Shown here: piece after piece, positions 1-9,110 of the stretch
Numbering within the stretch: the stretch's first letter is position 1
How the letters are laid out: each line of letters begins with the position of its first letter
NCBI GenBank assembly: GCA_014381545.1
Contig: JACNLL010000075.1
Location: forward strand, 1 to 38,280
Length of the DNA: 38,280 bases
Origin: Candidatus Desulfaltia bathyphila
GTDB lineage: Bacteria > Desulfobacterota > Desulfobacteria > Desulfobacterales > ETH-SRB1
Reading direction: 5' to 3'
Program-made: the position numbers and the translations under genes
The notes under the pieces: generated by a model
Seen by the model: the letters and a program-made list of their open reading frames with translations, nothing else
What the model was told of the DNA's origin: nothing
Database searches by the model: none

Positions 1-1399
1 CGATTTCATTGCTTAAGGGGTCCCTGATTGCGTTTTCAAGAAAGGTTTTGCACAGAATTCCATTTGTTTTATCTGAAAAAAACTTCTTCTCAAAATCTTT
101 CTGGAAAAAGATCCTTTCCTCTAACTCCCCCTCCTCGTTTTCCACAAGAACGGAATACCCCAGGTCGGACAAAAGCTGCGTAGTGATTTCCGTTCTGGCA
201 TCCACGACAACCGGATTGACCAGAAACCCATCTTTTACCCCATCGACAAGACTGTATCTATAAGTGGGGATTCCGCTGGCACAGCCAAAGGTTATATACG
301 AATCAAGAAGTTGTCTGCGTTCCCATTCCCGCGGGTCTTGCTTGCTGATTTTTTCCGGGTCGATCTTCTTGAGATAATCTTTTGGCGTTGCGGTAAGCCC
401 CAATTTATAGCCAACAAAATACTCAAAAACAGCCCGGCTGTTCCTGCTGATTGAGCGGTGCGCCTCATCAGATATGATCAGATCAAAATCTGTCGGAGAA
501 AACAGGCTTCTATACTTGTTGTTGAACGAAAGGCTCTGTACTGTGGAAACAACAATTTCGGCCTTGCGCCAATCATCGCGATTTTCTTTGTAGATGACGC
601 ATGTGTAGTCATTCTTCAGTGTCCGGACAAGATTCTTCCAGGCCTGGTTTTCCAGCTCGATTCTATCGACCAGGAAAAGGATGCGGTTGGCATTGCCTGT
701 TCTTAAAAAGAGCTTGATAACGGCGGCGGATGCGAGCGTTTTACCGGTGCCTGTGGCCATCTCAAAGAGAAAACGGTTGCTGCCGCTTTTTACAGACTTC
801 TGCAGGGCGTAAATGGCCTTCAACTGATAATGCCTCAAAAACTTCAGATTGTTCTCTTTGATAAAGGCATCGCGCTCATCTGGATTATTCCAGCGGGGAG
901 CCGAACTATACATAGGATCCTGGGTGATAGCAATATAATCGGCTTCGACTTTTTCCTTAACAAGGTTTTCAGGGTTGGGTTTAAAGGTAGTGTACCGGCC
1001 TAATGATTCCTGAGAGGGAATGTCGGTTATAATGGAAGGATTGCCATGCTCCAAGTCCCAGAAATAATGAAGGTTTCCATTGGAAAGAATGATAAAGCGA
1101 ACATTTGACGATTTGGCATACTTGCGGGCCTGCTCCTTTCCGGCCAATGGGTCTAATTTTTCGGATTTTGCTTCAAGCACAGCGCAGGGGAAATTATTGG
1201 CATCGAGCAAGAGATAATCGACAAATCCGTCAACGGTTTTTTCGAAATCATCACCGAATTGGTCGATCTCCTTTTTTTTAATTTTCACATTTGCTTCCAA
1301 AGCAATGTTGGCAGGGCCGTTTTCATCATCAAAAAACCGCCAACCTGCGCGCTTAAGGAGACTATTGATCCTTATTCTTGCTTTAGCTTCTTTTTCCAT
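1..1399 (-). CDS. Type I restriction enzyme R subunit (HsdR-like) helicase, C-terminus outside window
   Basis: This is an ATP-dependent DNA translocase/nuclease subunit of the HsdR type, which cuts unmodified DNA. About 466 residues are visible and the frame runs off the left edge without a stop. The N-terminal nuclease-like domain shows GFVDYLL (D61) and VLEAK (E76, K78), a PD-(D/E)xK pattern. The helicase core shows MATGTGKT (Walker A, about 214-221), LFLVDRIELENQA, SDEAH (motif II, about 310-314) and GLTATP (motif III, about 334-339). I chose the ATG at 1399, which is followed by a continuous frame. The ribosome binding site is weak and an in-frame TGA lies 9 bases upstream. No hsdM or hsdS is visible, so the system type is inferred from this subunit alone. 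A solitary defence helicase of the same superfamily is the alternative. Confidence 0.85.
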   Translation of the reverse strand, partial: MEKEAKARIRINSLLKRAGWRFFDDENGPANIALEANVKIKKKEIDQFGDDFEKTVDGFVDYLLLDANNFPCAVLEAKSEKLDPLAGKEQARKYAKSSNVRFIILSNGNLHYFWDLEHGNPSIITDIPSQESLGRYTTFKPNPENLVKEKVEADYIAITQDPMYSSAPRWNNPDERDAFIKENNLKFLRHYQLKAIYALQKSVKSGSNRFLFEMATGTGKTLASAAVIKLFLRTGNANRILFLVDRIELENQAWKNLVRTLKNDYTCVIYKENRDDWRKAEIVVSTVQSLSFNNKYRSLFSPTDFDLIISDEAHRSISRNSRAVFEYFVGYKLGLTATPKDYLKKIDPEKISKQDPREWERRQLLDSYITFGCASGIPTYRYSLVDGVKDGFLVNPVVVDARTEITTQLLSDLGYSVLVENEEGELEERIFFQKDFEKKFFSDKTNGILCKTFLENAIRDPLSNEI

Positions 1400-1811
1400 A
1401 AGATTGTCTCAAAGAGTAAGCGTAAATGGGTATGTCCATCCGCGAAGTGTCCGGGCTCGTTCAATGTTAAGAGGCATGGCTATTTGCCATTTTCTTTGGG
1501 ATTCCCATATTCAGCTTCAGGCTCATGGACTTCAATTTGGTCTGCCGAAAAAAGCAGCTTTTCAATGTTGTCAAAAATGCGCGGCATTAGAGTATCCTTT
1601 TTGAAGAGTTCCTTACTTACGTCTTTCCGATGTTATTTATAAACTCGTAAAGTGAAAAAATCAATAAGTTAAGTTCTCACTATGCCACGATATTGTCGCG
1701 AAATACCACAAAATCGCTTTTGGGGCTCGGTGTCATCTTGATTAGCACATTAGTGGAAGTAGGATGGCTTCTGGCAACAATTCTGGAAGTCAGCGGAGGG
1801 AGGGGAGACGG
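1400..1811. other. Intergenic stretch with tiny ORFs, possible gene remnant
   Basis: No convincing full gene is present. On the minus strand a 35-codon ORF (1480-1587) begins MPRIFDNIEKLL and ends in TAG. A 22-codon ORF (1409-1477) follows, in frame with the downstream restriction gene but closed by TGA. The first could be the N-terminal stub of a lost gene upstream of the helicase. The bases from 1588 to 1811 contain no RNA or repeat I recognise. The remnant reading is weak. Confidence 0.2.
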
Positions 1812-3017
1812 TTAAAATGGAACAGAAGCCTTATAAAGAGTTGCTTTTCCGTTAATAGTATAATTTTGGACGCTGGCAGGTATAACAACCGATACCCCCC
1901 TGTCAAGATCAATGGCAATATTGTTGTCTATGTCGGTTATAAGCGCCTTTCCATCAGTGCAAAGGATAATTTCAATGCTTCTTTTTACAGAACTCTTATA
2001 AGTTATTCCTTTGTTGCCAGAAATCACGGAAAGAACAAATTCCTCGGCCGGGTTAGGATAGATCATTTCAAAGTCTTTGCATTTTTTTGAAGCTATTATA
2101 TTGATATCCTTTTCTTCAAAATCAAGAACACTTAAAAGCTCCTGCACATCTACATGCTTTGGGGTAAGTCCGCCTCTTAGCACATTGTCTGAGTTTGCCA
2201 TCAATTCAATTCCCACACCATCAAGATAGGCATGAAGCGCCCCTGACGGAATAAACATGGCCTGGCCTGGTTTAAGACAAATCAAATTAAGCAATATAGG
2301 AGAAAAAATTCCTATGTCTGCCTTATATTCATTATAAAGTTTTATCGTCCATTTAAAAAGGTTATCATCTTCTGAAAACCTGTGCGCATTTTTTAGCGCA
2401 TCATCTATGACCTGCTTTTTTCGCTCACGCTCCATAGTTAAAAGAACGCTAAAAAAGTTTTTTAAACCCTGCTTATCCGGCCGATTTCGAAGATCGTCAA
2501 GCTCACCGGCTAAACCCTGCGGGCAGATTTTTTCCATAAGCACTAAAATTTCAGAAACCCTGCGAAATCCGTTCAAAGCCCAAAAAGGGGTAAGCGCGCA
2601 TATACATTCCGGCTTGTGATTATCATCCTTATAATTCCTGCTGGGAGCATTTAGCGGAATCCCGAACCTGTTTTCTTTTTCAAAACCGCTGATTGCCTGC
2701 GTCTTGCTTGGATGAGCCTGTATGGAAAGAGGTTTTGCCGCTGCAAGGACCTTGAACAGATACGGAAGGGTGTTGTTAAATTTTTGCGCCACCTCTCTTC
2801 CAAGAATATCTTTAGGGTTATTCTTAATCAATTCCAACAAGGATATCCATTTGCCGCCATATTTGACCATGGAAGGGGCTTTTGAATGTGCTCCCATCCA
2901 GAATTCGGCCTGGGGTCTGACAGAAGGCGACTTTTTACCTAAAAGCTCGGCAATAGCGGTATGAGACCCCCATGCATATTCCTGAACAGTATTTTTTAGT
3001 ATGCTTATTGTTTTCAT
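1812..3017 (-). CDS. manA: Mannose-6-phosphate isomerase, class I
   Basis: It interconverts mannose-6-phosphate and fructose-6-phosphate in the cytosol, feeding mannose and GDP-mannose metabolism. At 401 residues it matches the usual class I length of about 390. Family motifs are present in order: YAWGSHTAIAELLG near residues 14-27, IQAHPSK (Q100, H102), HKPE (H134, E137), PSGALHAYLDGVGIELMA, and SDNVLRGGLTPKHVDV. The Gln, His and Glu residues are the expected Zn ligands. The cupin-like C-terminal part is complete. The gene stands alone between the restriction remnant and a repeat-filled spacer. The ATG at 3017 begins the canonical N-terminus, so the start is not in doubt. Confidence 0.95.
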   Translation of the reverse strand: MKTISILKNTVQEYAWGSHTAIAELLGKKSPSVRPQAEFWMGAHSKAPSMVKYGGKWISLLELIKNNPKDILGREVAQKFNNTLPYLFKVLAAAKPLSIQAHPSKTQAISGFEKENRFGIPLNAPSRNYKDDNHKPECICALTPFWALNGFRRVSEILVLMEKICPQGLAGELDDLRNRPDKQGLKNFFSVLLTMERERKKQVIDDALKNAHRFSEDDNLFKWTIKLYNEYKADIGIFSPILLNLICLKPGQAMFIPSGALHAYLDGVGIELMANSDNVLRGGLTPKHVDVQELLSVLDFEEKDINIIASKKCKDFEMIYPNPAEEFVLSVISGNKGITYKSSVKRSIEIILCTDGKALITDIDNNIAIDLDRGVSVVIPASVQNYTINGKATLYKASVPF

Positions 3018-3154
3018 TTAGGTTAAGTGTTAGTATTAATTGTTCTATATAAAGTCAACTTACTAATGCGACAATAATTATTTAGACACAGTTTGGTTTA
3101 CAGCTTAATATTATTTTTCACCGCAGAGCCGCTAAGAGCGCAGAGGAAAGATAA

Positions 3155-3189
3155 TTTATGTTTGCCGTTGAGAGGACGGCAAACATAAA
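3155..3189. repeat. Hairpin 1: 14-bp stem, loop TGAGAGG
   Basis: Arms 3155-3168 (TTTATGTTTGCCGT) and 3176-3189 are perfect inverted repeats enclosing the 7-base loop TGAGAGG. No T-run follows on either strand, so it does not look like an intrinsic terminator for manA or queE. Confidence 0.75.
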
Positions 3190-3284
3190 GCTTTAATCCA
3201 CCAAAGACTATACATATCGAAACACTATTGAGAATCATATCCGCCGACAGTAAATGATGTCTATTTTGCCCGAAGGGCTGTTGT

Positions 3285-3319
3285 TTTTCACTTTCTGCCC
3301 TCTCAGCAGAAAGTGAAAA
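3285..3319. repeat. Hairpin 2: 14-bp stem, loop CCTCTCA
   Basis: Arms 3285-3298 (TTTTCACTTTCTGC) and 3306-3319 are perfect inverted repeats around the 7-base loop CCTCTCA. That loop is the exact reverse complement of the loop of the hairpin at 3155-3189. The stem lengths match but the stem sequences are unrelated. Confidence 0.75.
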
Positions 3320-3403
3320 GAAAAAATAACTTTGCGAACTCTGCGACTTGAGCGAAGCGGGCGGTGAATTAATTTCTGCAAGATACAAACCATAAACTAA
3401 ATC

Positions 3404-4048
3404 ATGACTCTTTTAATTAATGAAATATTTTACAGCATTCAGGGTGAATCTTTATATAATGGGCTTCCGTGTGTTTTCGTGAGACTCACCGGATGCAATT
3501 TAAGATGCTCATACTGCGATACCCGCTATGCCTATGAAGAAGGAATGGGAATGGAATTAGCCGAAATCATTCAGAAGGTCGCGACTTATCATTGCCCGCT
3601 CATTGAAATTACAGGCGGGGAACCGTTGCTTCAGGATGATACTCCTCTGCTTATATCAGAACTCCTTGAAAAAGGATATGAGGTTATAATGGAAACAAAC
3701 GGAACCTTTGATATAAGCATGGTTGATAAACGATGCGTAAAAATCGTGGACATCAAATGCCCGACCAGTGGTGAAAGTGACAAAAATGATCTTGAAAACC
3801 TTAAAGGGCTCAATCAAAAAGACCAGGCCAAATTTGTAATCGGAAGCCGTGAGGATTATGAGTATGCCAAAAATATCACAAAGTTGATATCTCGTAAACT
3901 TCCTGAAAAGAATATACTGTTTTCTCCTGTTTTTGGAAAAATTGCCTTTGCCGAACTTGCAAAGTGGATACTTGAAGATAACCTGAACATCAGACTTCAT
4001 CTTCAACTGCATAAAATAATCTGGCCTGATAAACAAAGAAGGGTATAG
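3404..4048 (+). CDS. queE: 7-carboxy-7-deazaguanine synthase (radical SAM)
   Basis: It converts 6-carboxy-tetrahydropterin to 7-carboxy-7-deazaguanine, the ring-contraction step of the queuosine/preQ0 pathway. The protein has 214 residues. It opens with INEIFYSIQGES, the QueE signature for a Mg-dependent radical SAM enzyme. The 4Fe-4S/SAM motif GCNLRCSYCDT carries C31, C35 and C38 (CX3CX2C), and ITGGEP (about 69-74) is the second SAM contact. queC follows on the same strand after a 106-base spacer containing a tandem repeat, and the pair forms consecutive pathway steps. queD and folE-type genes are not in the window. The Shine-Dalgarno match at the ATG is poor, but the N-terminus aligns with the family from this Met. 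Confidence 0.95.
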   Translation: MTLLINEIFYSIQGESLYNGLPCVFVRLTGCNLRCSYCDTRYAYEEGMGMELAEIIQKVATYHCPLIEITGGEPLLQDDTPLLISELLEKGYEVIMETNGTFDISMVDKRCVKIVDIKCPTSGESDKNDLENLKGLNQKDQAKFVIGSREDYEYAKNITKLISRKLPEKNILFSPVFGKIAFAELAKWILEDNLNIRLHLQLHKIIWPDKQRRV

Positions 4049-4076
4049 GGTTCAGGGTTCAGGGTTCAGGGTTCAG
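4048..4076 (+). repeat. Tandem repeat (GGGTTCA)x4
   Basis: Four exact copies of the heptamer GGGTTCA plus one extra G begin at the last base of the queE stop codon and fill the start of the queE-queC spacer. Single or partial copies recur at about 24096-24105, and related TGACCCCTGA units occur near 17153-17181, so the unit is dispersed in this genome. The remaining spacer to 4154 shows no other signal. Confidence 0.9.
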
Positions 4077-4154
4077 TAGTTTATAGATGCTTCTATTTTC
4101 GTGATCTTCGTGAGCTTCGTGGTAAAAAAAGTCAGGTGAAAGATTGAGGGATTT

Positions 4155-4859
4155 ATGATTACAAGAAAAAAAGCGGTTATTCTGTTAAGCGGAGGCCTTG
4201 ATTCAACGACACTTCTTGCCATTGCAAAGCATGAAGGCTTTGAAATACATGGTTTAACCTTTTTCTATGGACAGCGACACGCCATTGAACTGCAGGCAGC
4301 TAAAAAAGTGGCAGACGCCTTTAATGTTGCGAAACATCTTGTAATAAATCTGGATCTTAAAATTATCGGCGCTTCAGCTCTTACCGACAATATTGATGTG
4401 CCAAAGGTAAAAGATATAAAGCAGATAGGAAAACAAATCCCAGTCACTTATGTGCCTGCACGAAATACAATCTTTCTCTCCTATGCCCTTGCTCTGGCAG
4501 AGGTTCTTCTTTCATCAGATATATTTATCGGCATCAACGCTATCGACTACAGCGGATACCCTGACTGCAGGCCTGAATACATAAAAGCTTTTGAACAAAT
4601 GGCAAATCTTGCCACAAAGGCAGGAGTGGAAGGGCTTACAAAAATAAAGATACGAACTCCGTTAATCAATATGACCAAAGCGCAAATTATAAAAAAAGGG
4701 ATCGAACTTGGAGTCGATTATTCCTTAACGCACAGCTGCTACGATCCTTCTCCGGAAAACCTGGCATGCGGAAAGTGTGATAGCTGCACCTTAAGAAAGC
4801 AGGGCTTTAAAAAGGCGGGTATATCGGATCCAACAAGATATGTACTGCAATTAAAGTAA
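4155..4859 (+). CDS. queC: 7-cyano-7-deazaguanine (preQ0) synthase
   Basis: It uses ATP and ammonia to convert 7-carboxy-7-deazaguanine to preQ0, the product then used for queuosine tRNA modification. It has 234 residues, typical of the family. The N-terminal PP-loop SGGLDS lies at 12-17, followed by [11 protein letters not shown]-terminal Zn ligands are C195, C205, C208 and C211 (CGKCDSC). It lies downstream of queE on the same strand. Its 3' end overlaps the convergent ispD by 9 bases, so the two transcripts must terminate inside each other's coding region. Confidence 0.96.
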   Translation: MITRKKAVILLSGGLDSTTLLAIAKHEGFEIHGLTFFYGQRHAIELQAAKKVADAFNVAKHLVINLDLKIIGASALTDNIDVPKVKDIKQIGKQIPVTYVPARNTIFLSYALALAEVLLSSDIFIGINAIDYSGYPDCRPEYIKAFEQMANLATKAGVEGLTKIKIRTPLINMTKAQIIKKGIELGVDYSLTHSCYDPSPENLACGKCDSCTLRKQGFKKAGISDPTRYVLQLK

Positions 4860-5528
4860 TGCTGTTGCAAAAATAAGATCTTCCCTGTTTGTAATTTTTA
4901 TATTCCGTCTGCTGCCATAAATTATTTTAATATTTCCCCCGAGTCTTTCCACGAGTGATGCATCATCTGTGCCCGCAAAACCTTCCCTCCTTGCATTTTT
5001 ATGGGCTTTGATTATCAGATCATATTGAAAAGCCTGTGGGGTCTGTGCAAGAAATATATCATCTCTTTTAAGTGTGTCGCATATAAAACCGGAGCTGTCC
5101 ACCTGCTTTAAGGTATCGTTTGCAGGAACAGCCGGGATGCATGCACTATACTCTTTTGCGCCGGTTATACATGCCGCTATCTGCGCCTGAGAAACAAAAG
5201 GTCGCACACCATCATGGATGACAACTATTTCCGCGGTATCTTTATCTACTGCCATAAGGCCATTATATGCAGATTCTTGACGTTTCTCTCCGCCAGCCAC
5301 AAGATTGATCTTTTTGTAAAGCTTTAAGGGGCTAACTATATCTTTCCAGCAATAATCGACATCTTTTTTTGGAACAACAAGAATGATGTGATCTATCAAA
5401 TCGCATACATCAAAAGCCAGCAGGCTATAAGCCAAAATCGGACGGCCAGCAAGCACAAGATACTGCTTGCGCAGTTTATCATTCATCCTAATGCCTTTGC
5501 CGGCAGCCACAATAATTGCTGAAATCAT
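4851..5528 (-). CDS. ispD: 2-C-methyl-D-erythritol 4-phosphate cytidylyltransferase
   Basis: It transfers CMP from CTP to methylerythritol phosphate in the non-mevalonate isoprenoid pathway. It is 225 residues long, as expected. The N-terminal nucleotide-binding motif is [11 protein letters not shown] (5-15). [12 protein letters not shown] and AQTPQAF are the conserved catalytic and substrate motifs, and GTDDASLVE is close to the family signature. It is the last gene of a minus-strand run, 5 bases after the HPr-domain gene, so it is probably cotranscribed with sufC, the sufBD-like gene and the HPr gene. ispF, often adjacent, is absent here. Confidence 0.95.
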   Translation of the reverse strand: MISAIIVAAGKGIRMNDKLRKQYLVLAGRPILAYSLLAFDVCDLIDHIILVVPKKDVDYCWKDIVSPLKLYKKINLVAGGEKRQESAYNGLMAVDKDTAEIVVIHDGVRPFVSQAQIAACITGAKEYSACIPAVPANDTLKQVDSSGFICDTLKRDDIFLAQTPQAFQYDLIIKAHKNARREGFAGTDDASLVERLGGNIKIIYGSRRNIKITNREDLIFATALL

Positions 5529-5533
5529 ATTTT

Positions 5534-6838
5534 TTATCTCAAATAATTCAATTCTTCAGGCAGCGGAACCCCTTTTCCCATTGTATCTTCACCATAGTTG
5601 ACGCTGGCAAGCATTTCTATATCCTTTAAAGCACGCGTATCCCCTTCGAATGTAACCTTGTTAATGTTCTCATTCTGTATCTTGCCGCCGGCCCATTGTA
5701 TGTCGAGCACACTACTGGCGTCAAACCTGTCCGATTTTATACATAGTTCTACCTGTCCCCCGTAATGCTGAACAATTTTGGCGACAAGAAGACTGGGTCT
5801 GCTGTGAAAACCAAGTTTTACCGGAATGCCGACAGTAATGGAAGAACGCTCTATATTCTCATTCAGTATATCCCGCGCCAAAGCTTTGCCGGTCATCAGA
5901 AAGTGGCAAACATAATACAGGCCGTAATTAATAATACGGTCAAGGAGGGTTGACGTATCTATAAGGGATGCCAATCGGTCTTGAACCTTTTTGTAAATAT
6001 TTTTGTATCCAGCCTCATACAGGTGTCTTTCATAAAAATGGAGAAGCCTGCCGATCATCTGAAGAAGATGGAATACAACTGAAATATAGCCGCGGAGCTG
6101 CTTAAGCCTCCTGTTGCCAAACCTGAATCCTCCGTGTATCACATATGTATCAAATGAAGATTGAAGGTTGTGCGCAAGCATTTCAAAACGTCTAATCTCA
6201 ACCTCATTGATCTTATCCGGTACAATAGTCAATATTTCTTCCATACTGTATGGTTCATAAAAGCCCAACTGGTCAAAATTTCCTGCAATACTCAAAAATT
6301 CACTGGCAATTTTAACTATATGTTTCTTCTGCTGATCTTTATCCTTATCATCGATATTATAATCGAGCATCTCATCTGTCGGAATAGTCGGGAAATAGGC
6401 GGGCTTAAAAGTATCATCAGGAATGGGGATATTAAGGTGTTTCGCTTCATCAAGTATAATCGGCGCCATTTTCATAATAGAACTTGTCAAAAAATCAAAT
6501 GTAATTTCACCTTCCTTTTCAAAACTCTCTGTGTTCACAAGGTCATAAAATACAAGTCTGTTTGATATATGCTTATACGAATAGCTCGCTATACTTAAAT
6601 GTCTGACAGATGCCGTAAACTCCCTGTAAAGATACCAGTTGCTATTGTTTTTGGCTCCGTGAAAATCAAGAAAGTCCTCTAAAAGCTGGGATGTAGATAT
6701 CAGTTTTGAATAAAGTCTTTTTGTAAAACCATGCTTGTGCGAATCAAAACCAGAAATGTAGTTGCAACACTTCAGGTAATCATGAGAAAATATCCGCACC
6801 TTTTCATCAAAAGTGCTGTCAAAATCAGCTTGTTGCAT
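5534..6838 (-). CDS. HPr-domain protein with large helical N-terminal region
   Basis: This 434-residue protein has a C-terminal HPr-like domain (about 335-434). It contains GFHSRPSLLVAKIVQHYGG, where H345 corresponds to the phosphorylatable histidine of PTS HPr. The region normally holding the regulatory serine motif reads SSVLDIQWAGG. The first 330 or so residues are rich in helix-forming sequence and match no enzyme I know. A phosphocarrier-derived sensor or adaptor role is inference. It sits 17 bases after the sufBD-like gene and 5 bases before ispD, so it belongs to their operon. No PTS enzyme I or IIA is visible in the window. The HPr domain is clear and the function is not. Confidence 0.75.
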   Translation of the reverse strand: MQQADFDSTFDEKVRIFSHDYLKCCNYISGFDSHKHGFTKRLYSKLISTSQLLEDFLDFHGAKNNSNWYLYREFTASVRHLSIASYSYKHISNRLVFYDLVNTESFEKEGEITFDFLTSSIMKMAPIILDEAKHLNIPIPDDTFKPAYFPTIPTDEMLDYNIDDKDKDQQKKHIVKIASEFLSIAGNFDQLGFYEPYSMEEILTIVPDKINEVEIRRFEMLAHNLQSSFDTYVIHGGFRFGNRRLKQLRGYISVVFHLLQMIGRLLHFYERHLYEAGYKNIYKKVQDRLASLIDTSTLLDRIINYGLYYVCHFLMTGKALARDILNENIERSSITVGIPVKLGFHSRPSLLVAKIVQHYGGQVELCIKSDRFDASSVLDIQWAGGKIQNENINKVTFEGDTRALKDIEMLASVNYGEDTMGKGVPLPEELNYLR

Positions 6839-6855
6839 TTAACTTAGCTCTGCTT

Positions 6856-8040
6856 CTATATCATATCTTTCTGAGTTTCGGAGATGATCTTCTCAAGCTT
6901 GTTTTTGAGACCTGGCGGCAATCCTTCTATATCAACATTTAAAAACCCGCGAACAATGGTTGATATTGCCTCATCCTCATCAATGCCCCTTGCCATGAGA
7001 TATTCTATCTCACGCTGATCAATCTTGCCTACCGCAGCCTCATGAGACATCTCAACACCTGGAACATATGCTCGAAGTTCAGGTATAGCGTGCATCAGCC
7101 CATCTTTTAATATTAAACCCTTACATTCAAGATGTGCCTTAATGCCGGAAACTTTGCCGACCAGATCACCACGGGCAATAATTGTTCCTCCGGATGTAAT
7201 TGAGCGAGATATTATCTCTGCCCGTGTGTCAGGAGCATTAAGCACTATTCGTGAACCCACATCCAGGAAATCGCCCTTGTTAGCTACAAGAACGCTGTTG
7301 AAACGCGCAACAGCGCCTTTCCCGTTCAAGTATGTTGTGGGATACATCTGAAGTGACCCTACCGGTCTTAATGATATATAGTTTGAAATAATAAGTCCGC
7401 CTTCTTCTACCCTGGTCACCGTTCTGGGCCGTACATTTATTTTTTCACCCCAGTCATGAATCATGGTAAATATAAGTTTTGCCCCTTTTTTGACATAAAA
7501 TTCCGAAACGCCTACGTGTAGCCCTGAAACCAGATGGGGCGCTGTTGCGCACCCTGTAATAATGTGGAGCTCCGAACCTTCTTCAGCGATCACAACATTG
7601 TGAACATTTTGCGAAAAACCTTCTTTGGCGATATAAAGGCATGACTGTACCGGATGCTCTGTTTTAACCCCTGGAAGGGAGCGTATAAAGTACCCCTCGT
7701 GAGGTTTTTTCTTTGCCTGGGATGTAAATTTGTCGGTATCCGGAGATATATTTTTCCATATATAATCGGAAAGCCACCCATGTTTTTCCTGAGCCTGGGA
7801 TATGCTCATAACCTCAATGCCGTCTTGCATGGTTTTGCAGTGTATTACAGATTTGTCTTTCTGTATGAAGCTACCGACACGATCATTTTCATCGGTATCC
7901 ACACCAACATCTAAAAGCTGGTTTGCATCTGTTGATTTAATTTGTGACAAATTGTCAATATATGCATGGTCTTCAGCATCAACCTTGTAGTTTTCAAGAT
8001 TAACATCTCTGGCATCATCTATAGTGTACATCTGACGCAC
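6856..8040 (-). CDS. SufB/SufD-family Fe-S cluster assembly scaffold subunit
   Basis: This 394-residue protein carries the SufBD beta-helix core, with [32 protein letters not shown], and the C-terminal [20 protein letters not shown] and [12 protein letters not shown] motifs. The SHEAAVGKI stretch holds the histidine expected in scaffold proteins. It partners the ATPase encoded immediately upstream, whose 3' end it overlaps by 22 bases. With one SufBD-type subunit, no SufS, SufE or SufU, and no second SufB/D, the pair resembles the minimal two-gene SufBC-like systems of archaea and anaerobes. Whether it is functionally SufB or SufD cannot be told from this sequence alone. Confidence 0.85.
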   Translation of the reverse strand: MRQMYTIDDARDVNLENYKVDAEDHAYIDNLSQIKSTDANQLLDVGVDTDENDRVGSFIQKDKSVIHCKTMQDGIEVMSISQAQEKHGWLSDYIWKNISPDTDKFTSQAKKKPHEGYFIRSLPGVKTEHPVQSCLYIAKEGFSQNVHNVVIAEEGSELHIITGCATAPHLVSGLHVGVSEFYVKKGAKLIFTMIHDWGEKINVRPRTVTRVEEGGLIISNYISLRPVGSLQMYPTTYLNGKGAVARFNSVLVANKGDFLDVGSRIVLNAPDTRAEIISRSITSGGTIIARGDLVGKVSGIKAHLECKGLILKDGLMHAIPELRAYVPGVEMSHEAAVGKIDQREIEYLMARGIDEDEAISTIVRGFLNVDIEGLPPGLKNKLEKIISETQKDMI

Positions 8041-8789
8041 TCCTTATAGCCGTATTCTCTTATCCATTTTAAAATTTCTCTTGCATTTCTTGAACAGCAC
8101 AGAACTCCGTCATAAAGAACCTGGCCATTATCAGCCGTTATATAATTGAGTATATGACCGGTGTGGGTAATAACAAGGGCGGATTTTGTTCGATCAGAAA
8201 CAATCTCTCTATGAGGTTTTTCCCTGGGATGTTTAATTCCCCTGCGCAAAAGTAAATTGATTGTATCGCCAATAAGGACAATGCTTTCAAGATCTACTCC
8301 TGATTCCGGTTCATCCAGAAGAACAAGATCAGGCTGCTGTGCCATAAGCTGAAGGAGTTCAGAACGCTTTATTTCGCCGCCTGAAAAGTTATTGTTTACA
8401 TCCCGGTCAAGAAAATCGGAAAGATTAAGCTGTTTTGCCAGTTCCTCAACGTCAACAGACCGAGTGCCGGCGCTGATTTCAACAATCGACCTTGTCTTTA
8501 AACCGTTAATAGTCGGAGGTCTCTGAAAGGATACGCCTATACCAAGGCGAGCGCGCTCGTGAATGGGCATGTAGGTAATATCTTCCCCTTTGAAAGTAAT
8601 CTTCCCATGTGTCACATTATAGCCGGAAAACCCCATTAAGGTCATCATCAGGCTGGTCTTACCGGATCCGTTTGGCCCAAAAAGTACGTGGGTTTCCCCT
8701 TCAGGGATTTCCATGTTTACATTTTTAAGTATCGTCTTTCCGCCGACTTCCACTCTAAGCTCTTCAATCTGCAACATATTATTCACCAT
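8019..8789 (-). CDS. sufC: SufC-like ABC ATPase for Fe-S cluster assembly
   Basis: It is a soluble ABC-type ATPase of 256 residues that drives conformational change in the SufB/D-type scaffold. Walker A is GPNGSGKTS (38-46). The signature is [15 protein letters not shown], the form typical of SufC. Walker B is [15 protein letters not shown], and the H-loop is [10 protein letters not shown] short insert with several charged residues lies before the H-loop ([19 protein letters not shown]). It is the first gene of the operon with the sufBD-like gene, the HPr protein and ispD. The upstream spacer contains an inverted-repeat element rather than an Rrf2 gene. Confidence 0.9.
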   Translation of the reverse strand: MVNNMLQIEELRVEVGGKTILKNVNMEIPEGETHVLFGPNGSGKTSLMMTLMGFSGYNVTHGKITFKGEDITYMPIHERARLGIGVSFQRPPTINGLKTRSIVEISAGTRSVDVEELAKQLNLSDFLDRDVNNNFSGGEIKRSELLQLMAQQPDLVLLDEPESGVDLESIVLIGDTINLLLRRGIKHPREKPHREIVSDRTKSALVITHTGHILNYITADNGQVLYDGVLCCSRNAREILKWIREYGYKECVRCTL

Positions 8790-8841
8790 AAAAAGTAATT
8801 GTATTAATTTAGCCTTTTGAAATAAATTAACTTCAAAAGAG

Positions 8842-9039
8842 CTTCAAATGTAATTAAATTTTTTACTGAAAACTGTTTGAGTGGCTTATGGTTCGTTATG
8901 AAAGAACCATAAGCGATTTTATTTAAAGATGAAGCATTTTCTTAAAACAAAAACCTTTATTAATAGTCCGGGCAGGTTCTTTCATTACGAGCCGTTATCC
9001 ATGAGTTTTTTCAGTATAAAATTTAATTACATTTGAAGC
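8842..9039. repeat. Long inverted-repeat (MITE-like) element upstream of sufC
   Basis: Arms 8842-8870 and 9011-9039 match over 29 bases with one mismatch (outer core GCTTCAAATGTAATTAAAT). The complementarity continues inward imperfectly through AATGAAAGAACC-type sequence. An internal 11-bp hairpin (GCTTATGGTTC ... GAACCATAAGC, about 8885-8915) lies inside the left arm. The 321-base gap 8790-9110 holds this element and nothing else I recognise. It may contain or displace the promoter of sufC. Confidence 0.7.
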
Positions 9040-9110
9040 GGTAATATTTTTTGAAAAAGCTAAATTGTTACAAATAATTAATCACAAAAACACAAAAGTA
9101 TGAAAAAAAA

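Larger units (their letters stand above)
3113..3372. repeat. MITE-like palindromic element between manA and queE
   Basis: The spacer 3018-3403 has no convincing gene. Most of it is a repeat bounded by TTCACCGC (3117-3124) and its inverse GCGGTGAA (3361-3368). Related, imperfectly inverted sequence continues inward on both sides (CGCAGAG / CTCTGCG). Two strong hairpins lie inside. The 96-codon minus-strand ORF over the element reads through the repeats and has no family signature. Miniature transposon or degenerate REP-type repeat is inferred from structure only. Confidence 0.55.

Noticed and set aside
3098-3388. 96-codon minus-strand ORF between manA and queE
   Set aside because: It reads through the repeat element and both hairpins and has no domain signature or ribosome binding site.
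4048-4076. Possible CRISPR-like repeat
   Set aside because: It is a head-to-tail heptamer with no spacers, so it is a simple tandem repeat. No CRISPR array or cas gene is seen anywhere in the window.
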